This document shows, piece after piece, positions 1-8,614 of a stretch of DNA of 64,000 nucleotides; the stretch's first letter is position 1; each line of letters opens with the position of its first letter. The notes beneath the pieces were generated by a model. That model had not been told where the DNA came from, searched no databases, and was given only the letters and a program-made list of their open reading frames with translations. This DNA comes from Methanomethylovorans sp041447285 (GTDB lineage: Archaea; Halobacteriota; Methanosarcinia; Methanosarcinales; Methanosarcinaceae), in contig NZ_JBGMEB010000002.1 in the NCBI RefSeq assembly GCF_041447285.1, positions 186,001-250,000 on the forward strand, written 5' to 3'. The position numbers and the translations under genes were made by a program.

Positions 1-19
1 ACTTAGATCAGGTGTGATA

Positions 20-1498
20 ATGAACCACCAGTATAATCTTACTACTAACGAGAAAATTGTTCTGATAAAGCTGGGGATACAAGGAAAATCAACTCCAGTA
101 GAACTTGCGCAGATTTCCGGACTAAAGATAGAGACTTTGGTCCAGTCTGCTTTTATGCTGCAAGAGAAAGGACTTGCTGAGGTGTCGGAGCAGGTTCTGG
201 AAACATACAGCCTTACTTCAGAGGGCGAAGAGTATGCGAGGTGTGGTCTTCCTGAAAGACAAATGATCTCAGCTATTTCCGGTCCCACTTCTCTGGAAGA
301 GCTTAAAGGAAAAGTATCACCTAAAACAGTGGGGATTGCTACCGGATGGCTTCGCCGCAAAGGATGGGCCAATATCGAGCAGGGAAATGTAGTCCCTTCA
401 GGTAAAGCAGAGATAGGTGATGATGAAAAGGCACTTGCTAATTTAAGCAATGGCAAGGTCACACTTGAGCAGCTGGGAGTGAATACTACTACTATACAGG
501 ATCTCCTGAAACGCAAACTTGTAAGCCGGAATGAAGAGAAGTTGAGAACTATAGGGATCACTTCTGCAGGTAAAGAGCTCGTACTTGAGGGCATCACTTT
601 GGAGGAAGAGGTTGCTCAACTTACTTCCGAGATGCTAAAGAGTGGAGAATGGAAAGAGAAAAATTTCAGGCCCTATAATATTCATCCCCTGCCCCGTGCT
701 GTTTATGGAGCAAAGATCCATCCATATCAGCGTCTTATAGACCAGATGCGCCAGATCTTCCTGGAAATGGGCTTCACTGAAATAAAAGGTGACATTGTAC
801 AGAGTTCTTTCTGGAACTTCGATGCGCTCTTCCAGCCACAGGATCATCCTGCCAGAGAGATGCAGGATACTTTCCACCTTGAAGAGACTTCAGATCTTCC
901 AGAGGAGTACAAAGATAAGGTATGTGCCATGCATGAGCATGGAGGAGATCTTGAATCAAAGGGATGGGGTGGCAAGTGGAGTGAGGAAATTGCCTGTAAG
1001 AATGTTCTCAGGACACATACCACTGCTGTAACCATCAAATACCTTGCTGATCACCCTGAATCACCTATCAAGGCATTCTCGATTGACAGAGCATACCGCA
1101 GGGAAACTATCGATCCGACCCACACTCCGGAATTCGAGCAACTGGAGGGGGTGGTCATGGATAAAGATATGACTTTCGCCAATCTTCTGGGCTTGCTATC
1201 AGAATTCTATCACAGAATGGGATTCAAGGATGTGCGCTTCAGGCCTGGCTACTTCCCTTACACAGAACCCAGTGTGGAACCTGAGGTTTACGTTGAGGGA
1301 CTTGGCTGGGTAGAGCTTGGAGGTGCAGGTGTTTTCAGGAAGGAAGTTACCGATCCGCTTGGCATCAAATACCCTGTGCTTGCCTGGGGTCTGGGAGTAA
1401 GCCGTCTGGCAATGCTCAAACTGGACCTTAAAGACCTGCGCGAATTGTATCAGTCGGATATCGATTGGTTGCGCAAAACTCCTTCTCCGAGGCTCTAA
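20..1498 (+). CDS. pheS: Phenylalanyl-tRNA synthetase alpha subunit
   Basis: Charges tRNA-Phe as the catalytic subunit of the cytoplasmic alpha2beta2 class II synthetase. The first ~200 residues are winged-helix-like, as in archaeal/eukaryotic PheS, and the C-terminal half is the class II core: the motif 2 region RTHTTAVTIKYL then FSIDRAYRRETIDPTHTPEFE, the phenylalanine pocket FRPGYFPYTEPSVE and motif 3 GLGVSRLAML. An in-frame GTG lies at 14, but ATG at 20 is preferred because GGTG at 11-14 is then a correctly spaced ribosome binding site. The 493-aa length fits the archaeal family. The pheT partner is not next to it in the window. It ends in TAA. Confidence 0.97.
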   Translation: MNHQYNLTTNEKIVLIKLGIQGKSTPVELAQISGLKIETLVQSAFMLQEKGLAEVSEQVLETYSLTSEGEEYARCGLPERQMISAISGPTSLEELKGKVSPKTVGIATGWLRRKGWANIEQGNVVPSGKAEIGDDEKALANLSNGKVTLEQLGVNTTTIQDLLKRKLVSRNEEKLRTIGITSAGKELVLEGITLEEEVAQLTSEMLKSGEWKEKNFRPYNIHPLPRAVYGAKIHPYQRLIDQMRQIFLEMGFTEIKGDIVQSSFWNFDALFQPQDHPAREMQDTFHLEETSDLPEEYKDKVCAMHEHGGDLESKGWGGKWSEEIACKNVLRTHTTAVTIKYLADHPESPIKAFSIDRAYRRETIDPTHTPEFEQLEGVVMDKDMTFANLLGLLSEFYHRMGFKDVRFRPGYFPYTEPSVEPEVYVEGLGWVELGGAGVFRKEVTDPLGIKYPVLAWGLGVSRLAMLKLDLKDLRELYQSDIDWLRKTPSPRL

Positions 1499-1533
1499 GA
1501 GCCTCTCTGTTATTTGCTCTACACTCTTTTAAT

Positions 1534-2085
1534 CTATTCTCTTATCATTGGTTTTGAATTTTGCTTTGTATGCACTATTCCCATAATATATGCAGGGATG
1601 CAACCTATAGCCGTGCAGGTTTCCAGGGATATTCCGGCTGAAGTGATATCAAGGTGAAGGGGAGCTTGTTCGAACATTTCTTTTGGAAGCCCTTTTCTGC
1701 CAAGGCCAACAAGCAACAAGTATGAACTTTTCCTGAGTATTCCGTTTGCAATCTCATCAGGAGTTATGGCACGTTTCTTTTCAGGTTTCGAAGTTGTTAC
1801 AATCGCTGTGCCAAATTGAGGCTGAAAACCTTTTTTTGGCAAATCGAAAACAAAGAAATGACCCTTCTCGTATAACAGACGCAGGTATTTACCAGATTCA
1901 CCTATGGTGGTCTTATCGGTAACATATTCCACGAGTTCTTCGGCGGTCATATTGAAGGGAAAATCGTATAGTGCAAGTCTAAATCCAAATGCATGGCAGA
2001 TGGGAGCTGCTCTTGCAATGGCACGGTAATGAGCATCCAGTACTTTGATCTTGTCATATGTGTTGATTATTCCCATTGTCAGCAT
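1534..2085 (-). CDS. DUF531 family protein
   Basis: Member of DUF531, a family found essentially in methanogens, with no assigned reaction. The 183-aa protein opens with the family-like MLTMGIINTYDKIKVLDAHYR and has a central alpha/beta domain ending around GLGRKGLPKEMFEQAPLHLDIT, which resembles a SPOUT/RNA-methyltransferase-like glycine-rich loop (inference only). It is the last gene of a leftward operon after LarE and the GNAT protein, one base downstream of the GNAT stop. The stop is TAG, followed in frame by IKRV, another TAG and then TAA, so readthrough would add only a few residues. Confidence 0.85.
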   Translation of the reverse strand: MLTMGIINTYDKIKVLDAHYRAIARAAPICHAFGFRLALYDFPFNMTAEELVEYVTDKTTIGESGKYLRLLYEKGHFFVFDLPKKGFQPQFGTAIVTTSKPEKKRAITPDEIANGILRKSSYLLLVGLGRKGLPKEMFEQAPLHLDITSAGISLETCTAIGCIPAYIMGIVHTKQNSKPMIRE

Positions 2086-2086
2086 A

Positions 2087-2527
2087 TTATTTCCTCAGTT
2101 CCAGGCACATAACAGCTTGCTTGCAATTGTTAAATCTGTCGCAAGCAATACAATCGTTCCACAGTTCTTTTTTTATTGCATTTTCCAGGGCAACGAAACC
2201 CACTTTTTCAAAGAATCCCGAAGCTGTAGTGCGTACATATATCCGTTCATTGTCTTTACAGAGGGTAGAGGCAAGTTCTTTTACCAATAAAGCACCTATG
2301 CCTTTTCCCCTGTAGTTGGGATGCACTGCAATGGTATGCAGTTCAGGACATTCGTTTTGTTTGAAGGAGGCTATGCCAATTATCTTATTTTCCAATGTTG
2401 CAACAATAAAATCACTATAACCTAATCCATCAATATCAAGAAAGTAAGTAGATGCAATGCACTCAATATCATGCATATCCTGCGCTGTTGCAAGTCGAGT
2501 ATGGATATCACTTGCTAACGACTTCAT
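2087..2527 (-). CDS. GNAT family N-acetyltransferase with C-terminal cysteine cluster
   Basis: Acyl-CoA-dependent N-acetyltransferase of unknown substrate. The acetyl-CoA binding signature is VHPNYRGKGIGALLV, followed by GFFEKVGF. The C-terminus has CIACDRFNNCKQAVMC, a cysteine motif seen in archaeal GNAT proteins related to N-acetylglutamate synthase and probably metal binding. The open frame extends to 2560, but ATG at 2527 has GGGAG 4-10 bases upstream and shortens the overlap with LarE to 20 bp. It lies between larE and the DUF531 gene, so co-transcription is likely. The product is 146 aa. Confidence 0.85.
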   Translation of the reverse strand: MKSLASDIHTRLATAQDMHDIECIASTYFLDIDGLGYSDFIVATLENKIIGIASFKQNECPELHTIAVHPNYRGKGIGALLVKELASTLCKDNERIYVRTTASGFFEKVGFVALENAIKKELWNDCIACDRFNNCKQAVMCLELRK

Positions 2528-3317
2528 CAAGGCTCCCACTCCTGAAACCTTCCATGTCAAGGGTTACGTAATGAAACCCAAGCCTTTTAAGCTCATTCAC
2601 AATACCTTCTTTTTTTTCTATAACCGCTGGAAAATCAGAAGATTTTACTTCTATTCTGGCAACATCCCCATGGTCACGAACTCTGAATTGAGTAAATCCC
2701 AAATTAAATATGTATTTTTCTGCAGATTTCACTCTTGAAATCCCTTCGGGTGTGATTTTTTTTCCATAGGGAATACGTGATGCAAGGCATGGAGAAGATG
2801 GCTTTTTGGCAACTGACAATCCCATATATTCGGCCATTTGCCTGATCTCTTCCCTGGTCACTGAGAATTGGAGGAAGGGCGATATAACTCGTTCATTCAT
2901 TTCTGCAACAGCCTGCATACCAGGGCGATTTCCTTGCATTTCTGTTATGTTCGTACCTTCTATCACCACTTCAGAACCTTCTTTTTTTGCTGCCTCCAGG
3001 AGAAGTTCAAGTATTGATCTCTTGCAGTAGTAGCACCTTTTTGGAGAATTCTCTACAAATTCTGGTACATTAAACTCATCGAAATCTATAACTTTGTGCC
3101 TGATCCCAATCTCTCTGGCAATATTTTCTGCCATTTGCAGCTCTCCTTCTGGCAAGGAATGCATATTGATGGTGACTGCCAGTGCATTATTGCCCAATAC
3201 TTCGTAGGCAAGGGCAGCAAGAGTAGAACTATCCACTCCGCCTGAGAACGCGACTAATGCGCTGCTCTTTGAAGCAAGCGCCTCTTTTATCTGTTTCATT
3301 TTGTCAAAGAACATCAA
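2508..3317 (-). CDS. larE: LarE-type ATP-dependent sulfur transferase (PP-loop)
   Basis: PP-loop ATP pyrophosphatase (269 aa) of the LarE family, which sulfurates the pyridinium dinucleotide precursor of the nickel-pincer cofactor in bacteria. The N-terminal PP-loop is FSGGVDSSTLA. Two cysteines sit in CYYC after SPKR and a third in SPCLASRIPYG. This three-cysteine arrangement matches LarE homologues proposed to hold a [4Fe-4S] cluster rather than sacrificing a single cysteine. No LarA, LarB or LarC is nearby, so the cofactor role is uncertain; a different sulfur-transfer product is possible. It is the first gene of the larE-GNAT-DUF531 operon and diverges from glmM. Confidence 0.85.
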   Translation of the reverse strand: MMFFDKMKQIKEALASKSSALVAFSGGVDSSTLAALAYEVLGNNALAVTINMHSLPEGELQMAENIAREIGIRHKVIDFDEFNVPEFVENSPKRCYYCKRSILELLLEAAKKEGSEVVIEGTNITEMQGNRPGMQAVAEMNERVISPFLQFSVTREEIRQMAEYMGLSVAKKPSSPCLASRIPYGKKITPEGISRVKSAEKYIFNLGFTQFRVRDHGDVARIEVKSSDFPAVIEKKEGIVNELKRLGFHYVTLDMEGFRSGSLDEVVSK

Positions 3318-3412
3318 TATTGTCTATCTTCGAAGATGTATATTTACACCTCGCAGACCACTAAAGATAATATATAGAGATGTCATAATAATCGCAGTTA
3401 CCGGTGATAAAT
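3318..3412. promoter_or_regulatory. Divergent larE / glmM promoter region
   Basis: This 95-bp spacer serves both directions. A perfect 12-bp palindrome ATCTTCGAAGAT lies at 3326-3337, and the TATA-like GATAATATATAG sits about 40 bases before the glmM start. The palindrome is a plausible operator, but no cognate regulator is identifiable. Confidence 0.45.
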
Positions 3413-4753
3413 ATGAAACTTTTTGGAACTAATGGAGTAAGAGGCATAGCTAATGAGTATATGAATCCTCGGATGGTAATGGATATTGTAAGAAGCCTGG
3501 GCACTTTAATGGGCAATAAAGGCACTGTTGCCATTGGCAGAGATACCCGAATATCAGGTGATATGCTCAAATCTGCTGCAATTGCAGGTGCTTTATCATC
3601 CGGCCTTACGGTTATCGATGTAGGTATTGTCCCAACTCCTTCCATACAGTACTATGTGCGCGATCATGCCGATGCGGGAATAGTTATCACTGCATCTCAC
3701 AATCCCAGAGAATACAATGGTATAAAATTAATAGCCGGTGATGGTACTGAGATGTCCCGAGAAGACGAGGGGAAGGTAGAAAAGATATATTTCTCTAGGG
3801 AATTCAAACCAGCCGCCTGGGAGTACACGGGAGACTTCAGGCATGATGTCAATGCCAATGATATTTACATAGAAGGCATAATCAACTCTATAAATGCAGA
3901 TCTTGTCAGGCAGAAGAAGTTCAAAGTAGTAGCAGATACAGGTTGTGGAGCAGGTTCTGTTACTTTGCCTTTCTTGTTGCGCCGTTTGGGATGCGAGGTA
4001 ATTACTATCAATGCACAGGCAGACGGTACTTTCCCTTCACGTAATCCTGAGCCCACACCAGATGCTCTTACAGATCTCGCTAATCTCGTTATTAAGGAAG
4101 GGGCTCAGATGGGTGTCGCACATGATGGTGATGCGGACAGAGCTGTGTTTTTTGATGAGAATGGAAAATTCATTGATGAAGAAATTTTGCTTGCAATGAT
4201 GGCAAAATACGTTCTTCAACAAAAGAAAGGAACACTTGTGACTCCTGTAAGTTCTTCCCAGAGAATGCTCGATGTTGCAAAAGAAGCAGGTGTGGATCTG
4301 ATATGGACTGCCGTAGGTTCTATCAATGTCGCACGTAAGATGATGGACGTGGGAGCAGTATTTGGTGGTGAAGGCAATGGAGGACTTATCTTCCCTGAGC
4401 ACCAGTATTGCAGAGATGGTGCTATGTCCTGTGCAAAGCTGCTGGAGATTATGGCAGACGGAAAAACGCTTTCTGAAATGGCAAAGAGCGTACCTGCATA
4501 TTTCAACTCAAAAACAAAAGTAGAATGCCATGATCCAAAAGTTATCATGGAAAAACTGAAGGCAGAGGTCGCTACTGGCCAAATGAAAGTTGATACTACG
4601 GACGGTGTCAAGATCTGGTATGAGGATGGATGGGTGTTGATCAGGCCATCAGGCACCGAACCTATTATACGCATATTTGCAGAATCCAGGACAAACGAGA
4701 GAGCTTTAGAGTTGATGAATAATGGAGTTCAACTAGTGGAAAAGTATGCATAA
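3413..4753 (+). CDS. glmM: Phosphoglucosamine mutase / phosphomannomutase
   Basis: Interconverts glucosamine-6-phosphate and glucosamine-1-phosphate on the way to UDP-GlcNAc; it could also act on mannose phosphates. The 446-aa alpha-D-phosphohexomutase has all family signatures: FGTNGVRG at the N-terminus, the active-site serine Ser95 in TASHNP, the magnesium loop DGDADR at 238-243, the sugar loop GEGNGG and the phosphate-binding RPSGTEP near the C-terminus. ATG at 3413 is preferred over the in-frame GTG at 3404 because GGTGAT then forms the ribosome binding site. Confidence 0.94.
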   Translation: MKLFGTNGVRGIANEYMNPRMVMDIVRSLGTLMGNKGTVAIGRDTRISGDMLKSAAIAGALSSGLTVIDVGIVPTPSIQYYVRDHADAGIVITASHNPREYNGIKLIAGDGTEMSREDEGKVEKIYFSREFKPAAWEYTGDFRHDVNANDIYIEGIINSINADLVRQKKFKVVADTGCGAGSVTLPFLLRRLGCEVITINAQADGTFPSRNPEPTPDALTDLANLVIKEGAQMGVAHDGDADRAVFFDENGKFIDEEILLAMMAKYVLQQKKGTLVTPVSSSQRMLDVAKEAGVDLIWTAVGSINVARKMMDVGAVFGGEGNGGLIFPEHQYCRDGAMSCAKLLEIMADGKTLSEMAKSVPAYFNSKTKVECHDPKVIMEKLKAEVATGQMKVDTTDGVKIWYEDGWVLIRPSGTEPIIRIFAESRTNERALELMNNGVQLVEKYA

Positions 4754-4760
4754 GCTTGTC

Positions 4761-5351
4761 TTATGCTTTTCCTCTTGATTCTCCAAGCACGATTCCCGTT
4801 GCTATAAGGTGAGCCACCCTAAGAGGTTCAGGGATATTACTCCTGGTGGCTGTGAGCTGTACGATTTTTGCTGCATGTTCTGGTTCTATGCCTGCATGCT
4901 GGATGTATACTGGCTGTGCTCTTTTTTTTGTTTGCACTTTTGTTATTTCACCAGCCTTCAGTATGATGTCCATTCTTTTTTTTGGTTCAGGAAGATAGGC
5001 GAGGGCATCTTCTATCTTTCTAAAATTTGGATATGCTCTCATGACCACTATTACGGGGATGCCTGTCTGTTCCCATGTATAATTAATATCCACCGGATTG
5101 AAACCAGCATAGGTTACTCCATCAAGCATGATGACACGTATCTGTCCGAAATGTTTACTGGATCTTGCCATTTCTACAATGGCATCCGTACTATCCATAC
5201 CATCTTTTGTAACGTATGAGCGCATCACTCCATCGAGCCATCCCCCGCCTCTGAAAAAGGCTCCGACTATCATTATCTGATCCCTTATCAATGCAGAATC
5301 ATCTATACCAAGCACTCTTATCTCATTTTTTATGTGGAATGATCTATACAC
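4761..5351 (-). CDS. DUF99 (UPF0215) family protein
   Basis: A 196-aa DUF99/UPF0215 protein, an archaeal family distantly related to endonuclease V; some members are named endonuclease dU, though the activity of this protein is unproven. It shows the family blocks VLGIDDSAL, GAFFRGGGWLDGV, IMLDGVTYAGFNPVDI and the C-terminal PEPLRVAHLIATGIVLGESRG. It converges with glmM, whose stop is 8 bp away. No operon partner is evident. Confidence 0.88.
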   Translation of the reverse strand: MYRSFHIKNEIRVLGIDDSALIRDQIMIVGAFFRGGGWLDGVMRSYVTKDGMDSTDAIVEMARSSKHFGQIRVIMLDGVTYAGFNPVDINYTWEQTGIPVIVVMRAYPNFRKIEDALAYLPEPKKRMDIILKAGEITKVQTKKRAQPVYIQHAGIEPEHAAKIVQLTATRSNIPEPLRVAHLIATGIVLGESRGKA

Positions 5352-5400
5352 AAGAGTAAATTGTCCGCTGATAAAAAAAATTAATTGTCAACCACGAACA

Positions 5401-6693
5401 TCAGCCAAACATTGTCTGTGGTTGATCGGTAATTACCTGAACGGAATACTTTACAGGTGACATTACTTTCTTCACTGATCTGAGGAAGTGATCCATTTCT
5501 ACCTGTTCTCTATCTTCTCTTACAGCAAGCATACCAGCTTCCATAGCGATAGCACTAAGGTCTGCACCGCTCACTCCTTCCGCAAGAGTTGCAAGTTTCT
5601 TGAAATCAATATCCTTTGCAATTCTCATATTCCTTGTATGGATCTTGAGGATCAGTTCTCTTGCACTGGCATCAGGCATAGGTACGTTGACAATCCTGTC
5701 AAATCTGCCGGGGCGCAATATGGCGGGATCAAGTACATCCAAACGGTTGGTTGCAGCTATTATGCGCACTTCACCACGGTTGTCAAAACCATCCATCTCG
5801 GCCAGAAGCTGCATAAGCGTACGCTGGACTTCACGATCCGCACCATTGGTGTCATTAAGACGCCTTGAGGCAATGGCATCAAGCTCATCGATGAATATAA
5901 TGGATGGTGCTTTTTTCCTTGCCATGGCAAAGATTTCGCGCACAAGTTTTGCCCCGTCACCTATGTATTTCTGTATAAGCTCCGAACCAACGACTCTGAT
6001 AAAGGTAGCTTCTGTCCTGTTAGCCACCGCTTTTGCAAGCAGGGTTTTCCCTGTACCTGGTTCTCCAAAAAGCAATACTCCTTTTGGAGGAGAAATGCCT
6101 ATTTTGGCAAAAGCCTCAGGTTTAGTAAGTGGCAGTTCAACAGATTCCACTATCTCCTGTACCTGCTCATCAAGACCGCCTATCTGGTCATAATCCACAT
6201 CCTGTGGATCAACCACTTCCATAGCATTTACCATAGGCTCCTCGGTGAAGGGTATTACATCAACAACGGCAAGTGTCTGTTGGTTCAAAGCCACAGTAGC
6301 ACCAGGTACCAGAGCTTCATCGTCTATGAATTGGGATACTCCAACCAGAAATTGGGGGCCAGTACTGCTTTTAACAAGTACCTTGTCATTACCAATTACA
6401 TCTATTACAGTCGCCACTACAAGCGGAGCGGTCTTCAATCTATCAATCTCAGCCTGCATCCTGCGAACTTCGCGTTCGAATTTAAGTTTTTGGCTTTCTA
6501 CATATCTTTTTTCCGACTCCATCTGGTCGCATTGCTCTTTAAGAAGAGTGTTGCGGGACTCCAGTTGTTTCATGCGGTCCAGCAGGTATTTGGAAAAATC
6601 TTCGTCACTTTCTGAACCAGCATATTCATAGTTTTTCCTGTCTGCTCCCGCGGGAGCAAACCTTTTAGTGTCTGCTTCACTGGTCTCGTTCAT
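5401..6693 (-). CDS. pan: Proteasome-activating nucleotidase PAN
   Basis: AAA+ ATPase that unfolds substrates and feeds them to the 20S proteasome in the cytoplasm. It has 430 aa: a coiled coil at about 32-88, an OB domain at about 90-150, Walker A EPGTGKT ending near 217, Walker B IIFIDELDA near 265-272, and the second-region motif ATNRLDVLDPAILRPGRFDR. The open frame starts at 6720, but ATG at 6693 has GGAG seven bases upstream and gives the usual length. The C-terminus is TMFG rather than a canonical hydrophobic-Tyr-X tail. It shares a short intergenic region with the divergent aMBF1 gene. Confidence 0.96.
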   Translation of the reverse strand: MNETSEADTKRFAPAGADRKNYEYAGSESDEDFSKYLLDRMKQLESRNTLLKEQCDQMESEKRYVESQKLKFEREVRRMQAEIDRLKTAPLVVATVIDVIGNDKVLVKSSTGPQFLVGVSQFIDDEALVPGATVALNQQTLAVVDVIPFTEEPMVNAMEVVDPQDVDYDQIGGLDEQVQEIVESVELPLTKPEAFAKIGISPPKGVLLFGEPGTGKTLLAKAVANRTEATFIRVVGSELIQKYIGDGAKLVREIFAMARKKAPSIIFIDELDAIASRRLNDTNGADREVQRTLMQLLAEMDGFDNRGEVRIIAATNRLDVLDPAILRPGRFDRIVNVPMPDASARELILKIHTRNMRIAKDIDFKKLATLAEGVSGADLSAIAMEAGMLAVREDREQVEMDHFLRSVKKVMSPVKYSVQVITDQPQTMFG

Positions 6694-6776
6694 ACAGCTC
6701 CGAACATTATTTAAGCGCATACGATATATAGCCCTTTCGAAAAAAGGCTATGTAGGCTTTTAAGAGTGATTTGTGT
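6694..6776. promoter_or_regulatory. Divergent pan / aMBF1 promoter
   Basis: An 83-bp spacer with ACGATATATAG readable as a TATA box in either direction. Flanking inverted repeats ATAGCC (6728-6733) and GGCTAT (6746-6751) surround the stretch CTTTCGAAAAAA. The two genes are probably controlled from overlapping promoters. Confidence 0.45.
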
Positions 6777-7259
6777 ATGCAATGCGAAATATGTGGTGAA
6801 GATATTCGTGGAAGTCCTTTTAAGATTACTATCGATGGTAGCGAACTGACTGTATGCACCAAATGCTCCCAGTACGGTACCCCCGCCAACAAGCACTCGC
6901 CGGTCTCAAGGAAAGTTTCTCCGGTGCAACCGGCGTATGCCAGGCCAAGAAAACCCCAGAGGACTGGATTTGAAAAACTAGCTGAAGAAATCGTGGACAA
7001 CTATGATCAAGTTATCCGGGAAGCGAGAGAAAAACGTGGCTGGACGCCGGAACAACTTGCAGCGCAAATAAAGGAAAAGGCTACGCTCATTAGGAAATTT
7101 GAACGCCGAGAACTTGTTCCTGAAGATAGCGTAAGGGAAAAACTTGAGCGTATCCTTGAGGTCAAACTAATTGAAAAGATTAGTGGCGATGACTGGAAAG
7201 GAGATAAGCTCCATAAGGGAACAACCCTTGGCGATATAGTCAATATCAAACGTAAGTGA
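6777..7259 (+). CDS. Archaeal multiprotein bridging factor 1 (aMBF1)
   Basis: A 160-aa archaeal MBF1 homologue. The N-terminal zinc ribbon has CEICGED and CTKC; a flexible basic linker follows (~30-60); the C-terminal half is a helix-turn-helix (GWTPEQLAAQIKEKATLIRKFE). Archaeal MBF1 associates with the ribosome and translation machinery, while the eukaryotic protein bridges transcription factors. A TTG lies in frame at 6771, but ATG at 6777 places the first cysteine at residue 3 as in relatives. proC follows, with its start region overlapping the end of this gene. Confidence 0.92.
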   Translation: MQCEICGEDIRGSPFKITIDGSELTVCTKCSQYGTPANKHSPVSRKVSPVQPAYARPRKPQRTGFEKLAEEIVDNYDQVIREAREKRGWTPEQLAAQIKEKATLIRKFERRELVPEDSVREKLERILEVKLIEKISGDDWKGDKLHKGTTLGDIVNIKRK

Positions 7260-7279
7260 TTGAAAGGAGTTGTAAGTTA

Positions 7280-8095
7280 ATGAGCCTTAAGGACAAGAAA
7301 CTGGGAATAATCGGAACTGGCAAGATGGGATCTGCTCTCATAAAAGGCATATGTGATTCAGGCATAATCTCTTCCTCCGATATTTATGCAAGTGATGTGT
7401 ATGAGGTTGGACTTGAAAAAATGAGGTCTGAATTGGGTATCAACGTATCCACTGATAATATTGTTACAGTCTCTAATTCTGATATCCTCTTGCTTGCTGT
7501 AAAACCTCAGATATTGAAGAGTGTTCTAAAACCACTGAAAGAGCAAATTACTTCTGATAAACTTGTGATCTCAATAGCTGCTGGTGTCCCCCTCCAGGAG
7601 ATCACAAAGGAACTGTTGCCTGGTACGAAGGTCATTCGTGTGATGCCAAATATAGCCGCAACTGTTGCAGAGGCTGCATCTGCACTTTGTCCCGGTCCCA
7701 CAGTTTCAATGGATGATGCTGAGTGCGCCCTTGAGATTTTCAGGTCTGTGGGAAGTGCTATTATCGTTCAGGAAAAACTGATGGATGCGGTAACGGGACT
7801 TTCAGGGAGTGGACCTGCATATATATTCCCTATCATTGAAGCTATGGCTGACGGTGGTGTATATGAAGGCCTGGATAGAGAAAGCGCACTTATATTAGCA
7901 GCTCAGACAGTTCTTGGCGCAGCAAAGATGGCTCTTGAGTACCATGCCCATCCCGGAGAACTCAAGGACATGGTAACATCTCCTGCAGGGACCACTATCA
8001 GGGGTATTCGGGTACTTGAAGAAAGGGGTGTTCGCGCTGCTTTCATGAATGCAGTTATTGCTGCTTCACAAAGGTCCCGAGAACTCGGCGAATAA
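7280..8095 (+). CDS. proC: Pyrroline-5-carboxylate reductase
   Basis: Last step of proline synthesis: reduces pyrroline-5-carboxylate with NAD(P)H. The 271-aa protein has the N-terminal Rossmann loop IIGTGKMGSALIKG, the VKPQ motif, and the C-terminal signature GPAYIFPIIEAMADGGVYEGL with the family end TSPAGTTIRGIRVLEERGVRAAF cut into helices. The frame is open from 7256, but ATG at 7280 follows AAAGGAG at 7262-7268 and matches the family start. Only 20 bp separate it from aMBF1, so co-transcription is likely. Confidence 0.95.
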   Translation: MSLKDKKLGIIGTGKMGSALIKGICDSGIISSSDIYASDVYEVGLEKMRSELGINVSTDNIVTVSNSDILLLAVKPQILKSVLKPLKEQITSDKLVISIAAGVPLQEITKELLPGTKVIRVMPNIAATVAEAASALCPGPTVSMDDAECALEIFRSVGSAIIVQEKLMDAVTGLSGSGPAYIFPIIEAMADGGVYEGLDRESALILAAQTVLGAAKMALEYHAHPGELKDMVTSPAGTTIRGIRVLEERGVRAAFMNAVIAASQRSRELGE

Positions 8096-8191
8096 AATTT
8101 AATGGAAAACTATATATTAAAATAGAATTTAGTAAATGTTGAGCATTTGAAATTTAAAATAACAAAATTCTTATATCGAGAACTGTAAATT

Positions 8192-8614
8192 ATGTCTGAA
8201 ATAAAAAAGGGGGATTGTAGTTTGACCAGAGGGATTGACATTAAGTCGTTTGCTGTCATAAGGGCGGACAATGCCGACAAGGTTAATGTAGCATTGCATG
8301 ATCTTGAACATTATGGTCATCTACGTTTTCTATCAAAGCCAAAGCGTATCGAACCTCAGTATGCAGATAACGTTCTTGTGAGTGTGGTAGGAGTACCCCT
8401 CAAATCAAAATGCAACTCTGCAGCGCTGGTGGAACTCGATAATAATGCGGGAGCAGCTATCAGTAAGCTTCGTAAGATCCATCCGCCGGCACATATTGTT
8501 ATTGTGAGTCCCAGGCATAAAGTCTACGAGGAACTGGTTGATAAGGCCGAGTTATACCCTGAGTTTGAACGTAAGTTCGCTTCTCAGGAAAGTACACAAT
8601 CGGCTTACGGCTAA
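8192..8614 (+). CDS. DUF356 family protein
   Basis: Member of DUF356, a small family of unknown function conserved in methanogens. The recognisable part starts at about residue 15 (KSFAVIRADNADKV) and includes LRFLSKPKRIEPQ and a C-terminal KIHPPAHIVIVSPRHKVYEEL. The start is uncertain: ATG at 8192 gives 140 aa, but a TATA-like CTTATATCG at 8170-8178 would put the transcript start at or past that ATG, and TTG at 8222 after a G-rich stretch gives the family-like shorter form. It converges on the UPF0292 gene with a 4-bp overlap of their ends. Confidence 0.85.
   Translation: MSEIKKGDCSLTRGIDIKSFAVIRADNADKVNVALHDLEHYGHLRFLSKPKRIEPQYADNVLVSVVGVPLKSKCNSAALVELDNNAGAAISKLRKIHPPAHIVIVSPRHKVYEELVDKAELYPEFERKFASQESTQSAYG

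Noticed and set aside
4037..4674. Antisense frames of 121 and 152 aa on the minus strand inside glmM
   Set aside because: They lie opposite a clear phosphohexomutase with all catalytic motifs; no motif or ribosome site of their own.
5488..6193. Plus-strand frames of 126 and 197 aa opposite PAN
   Set aside because: Shadow frames of the conserved AAA+ gene.
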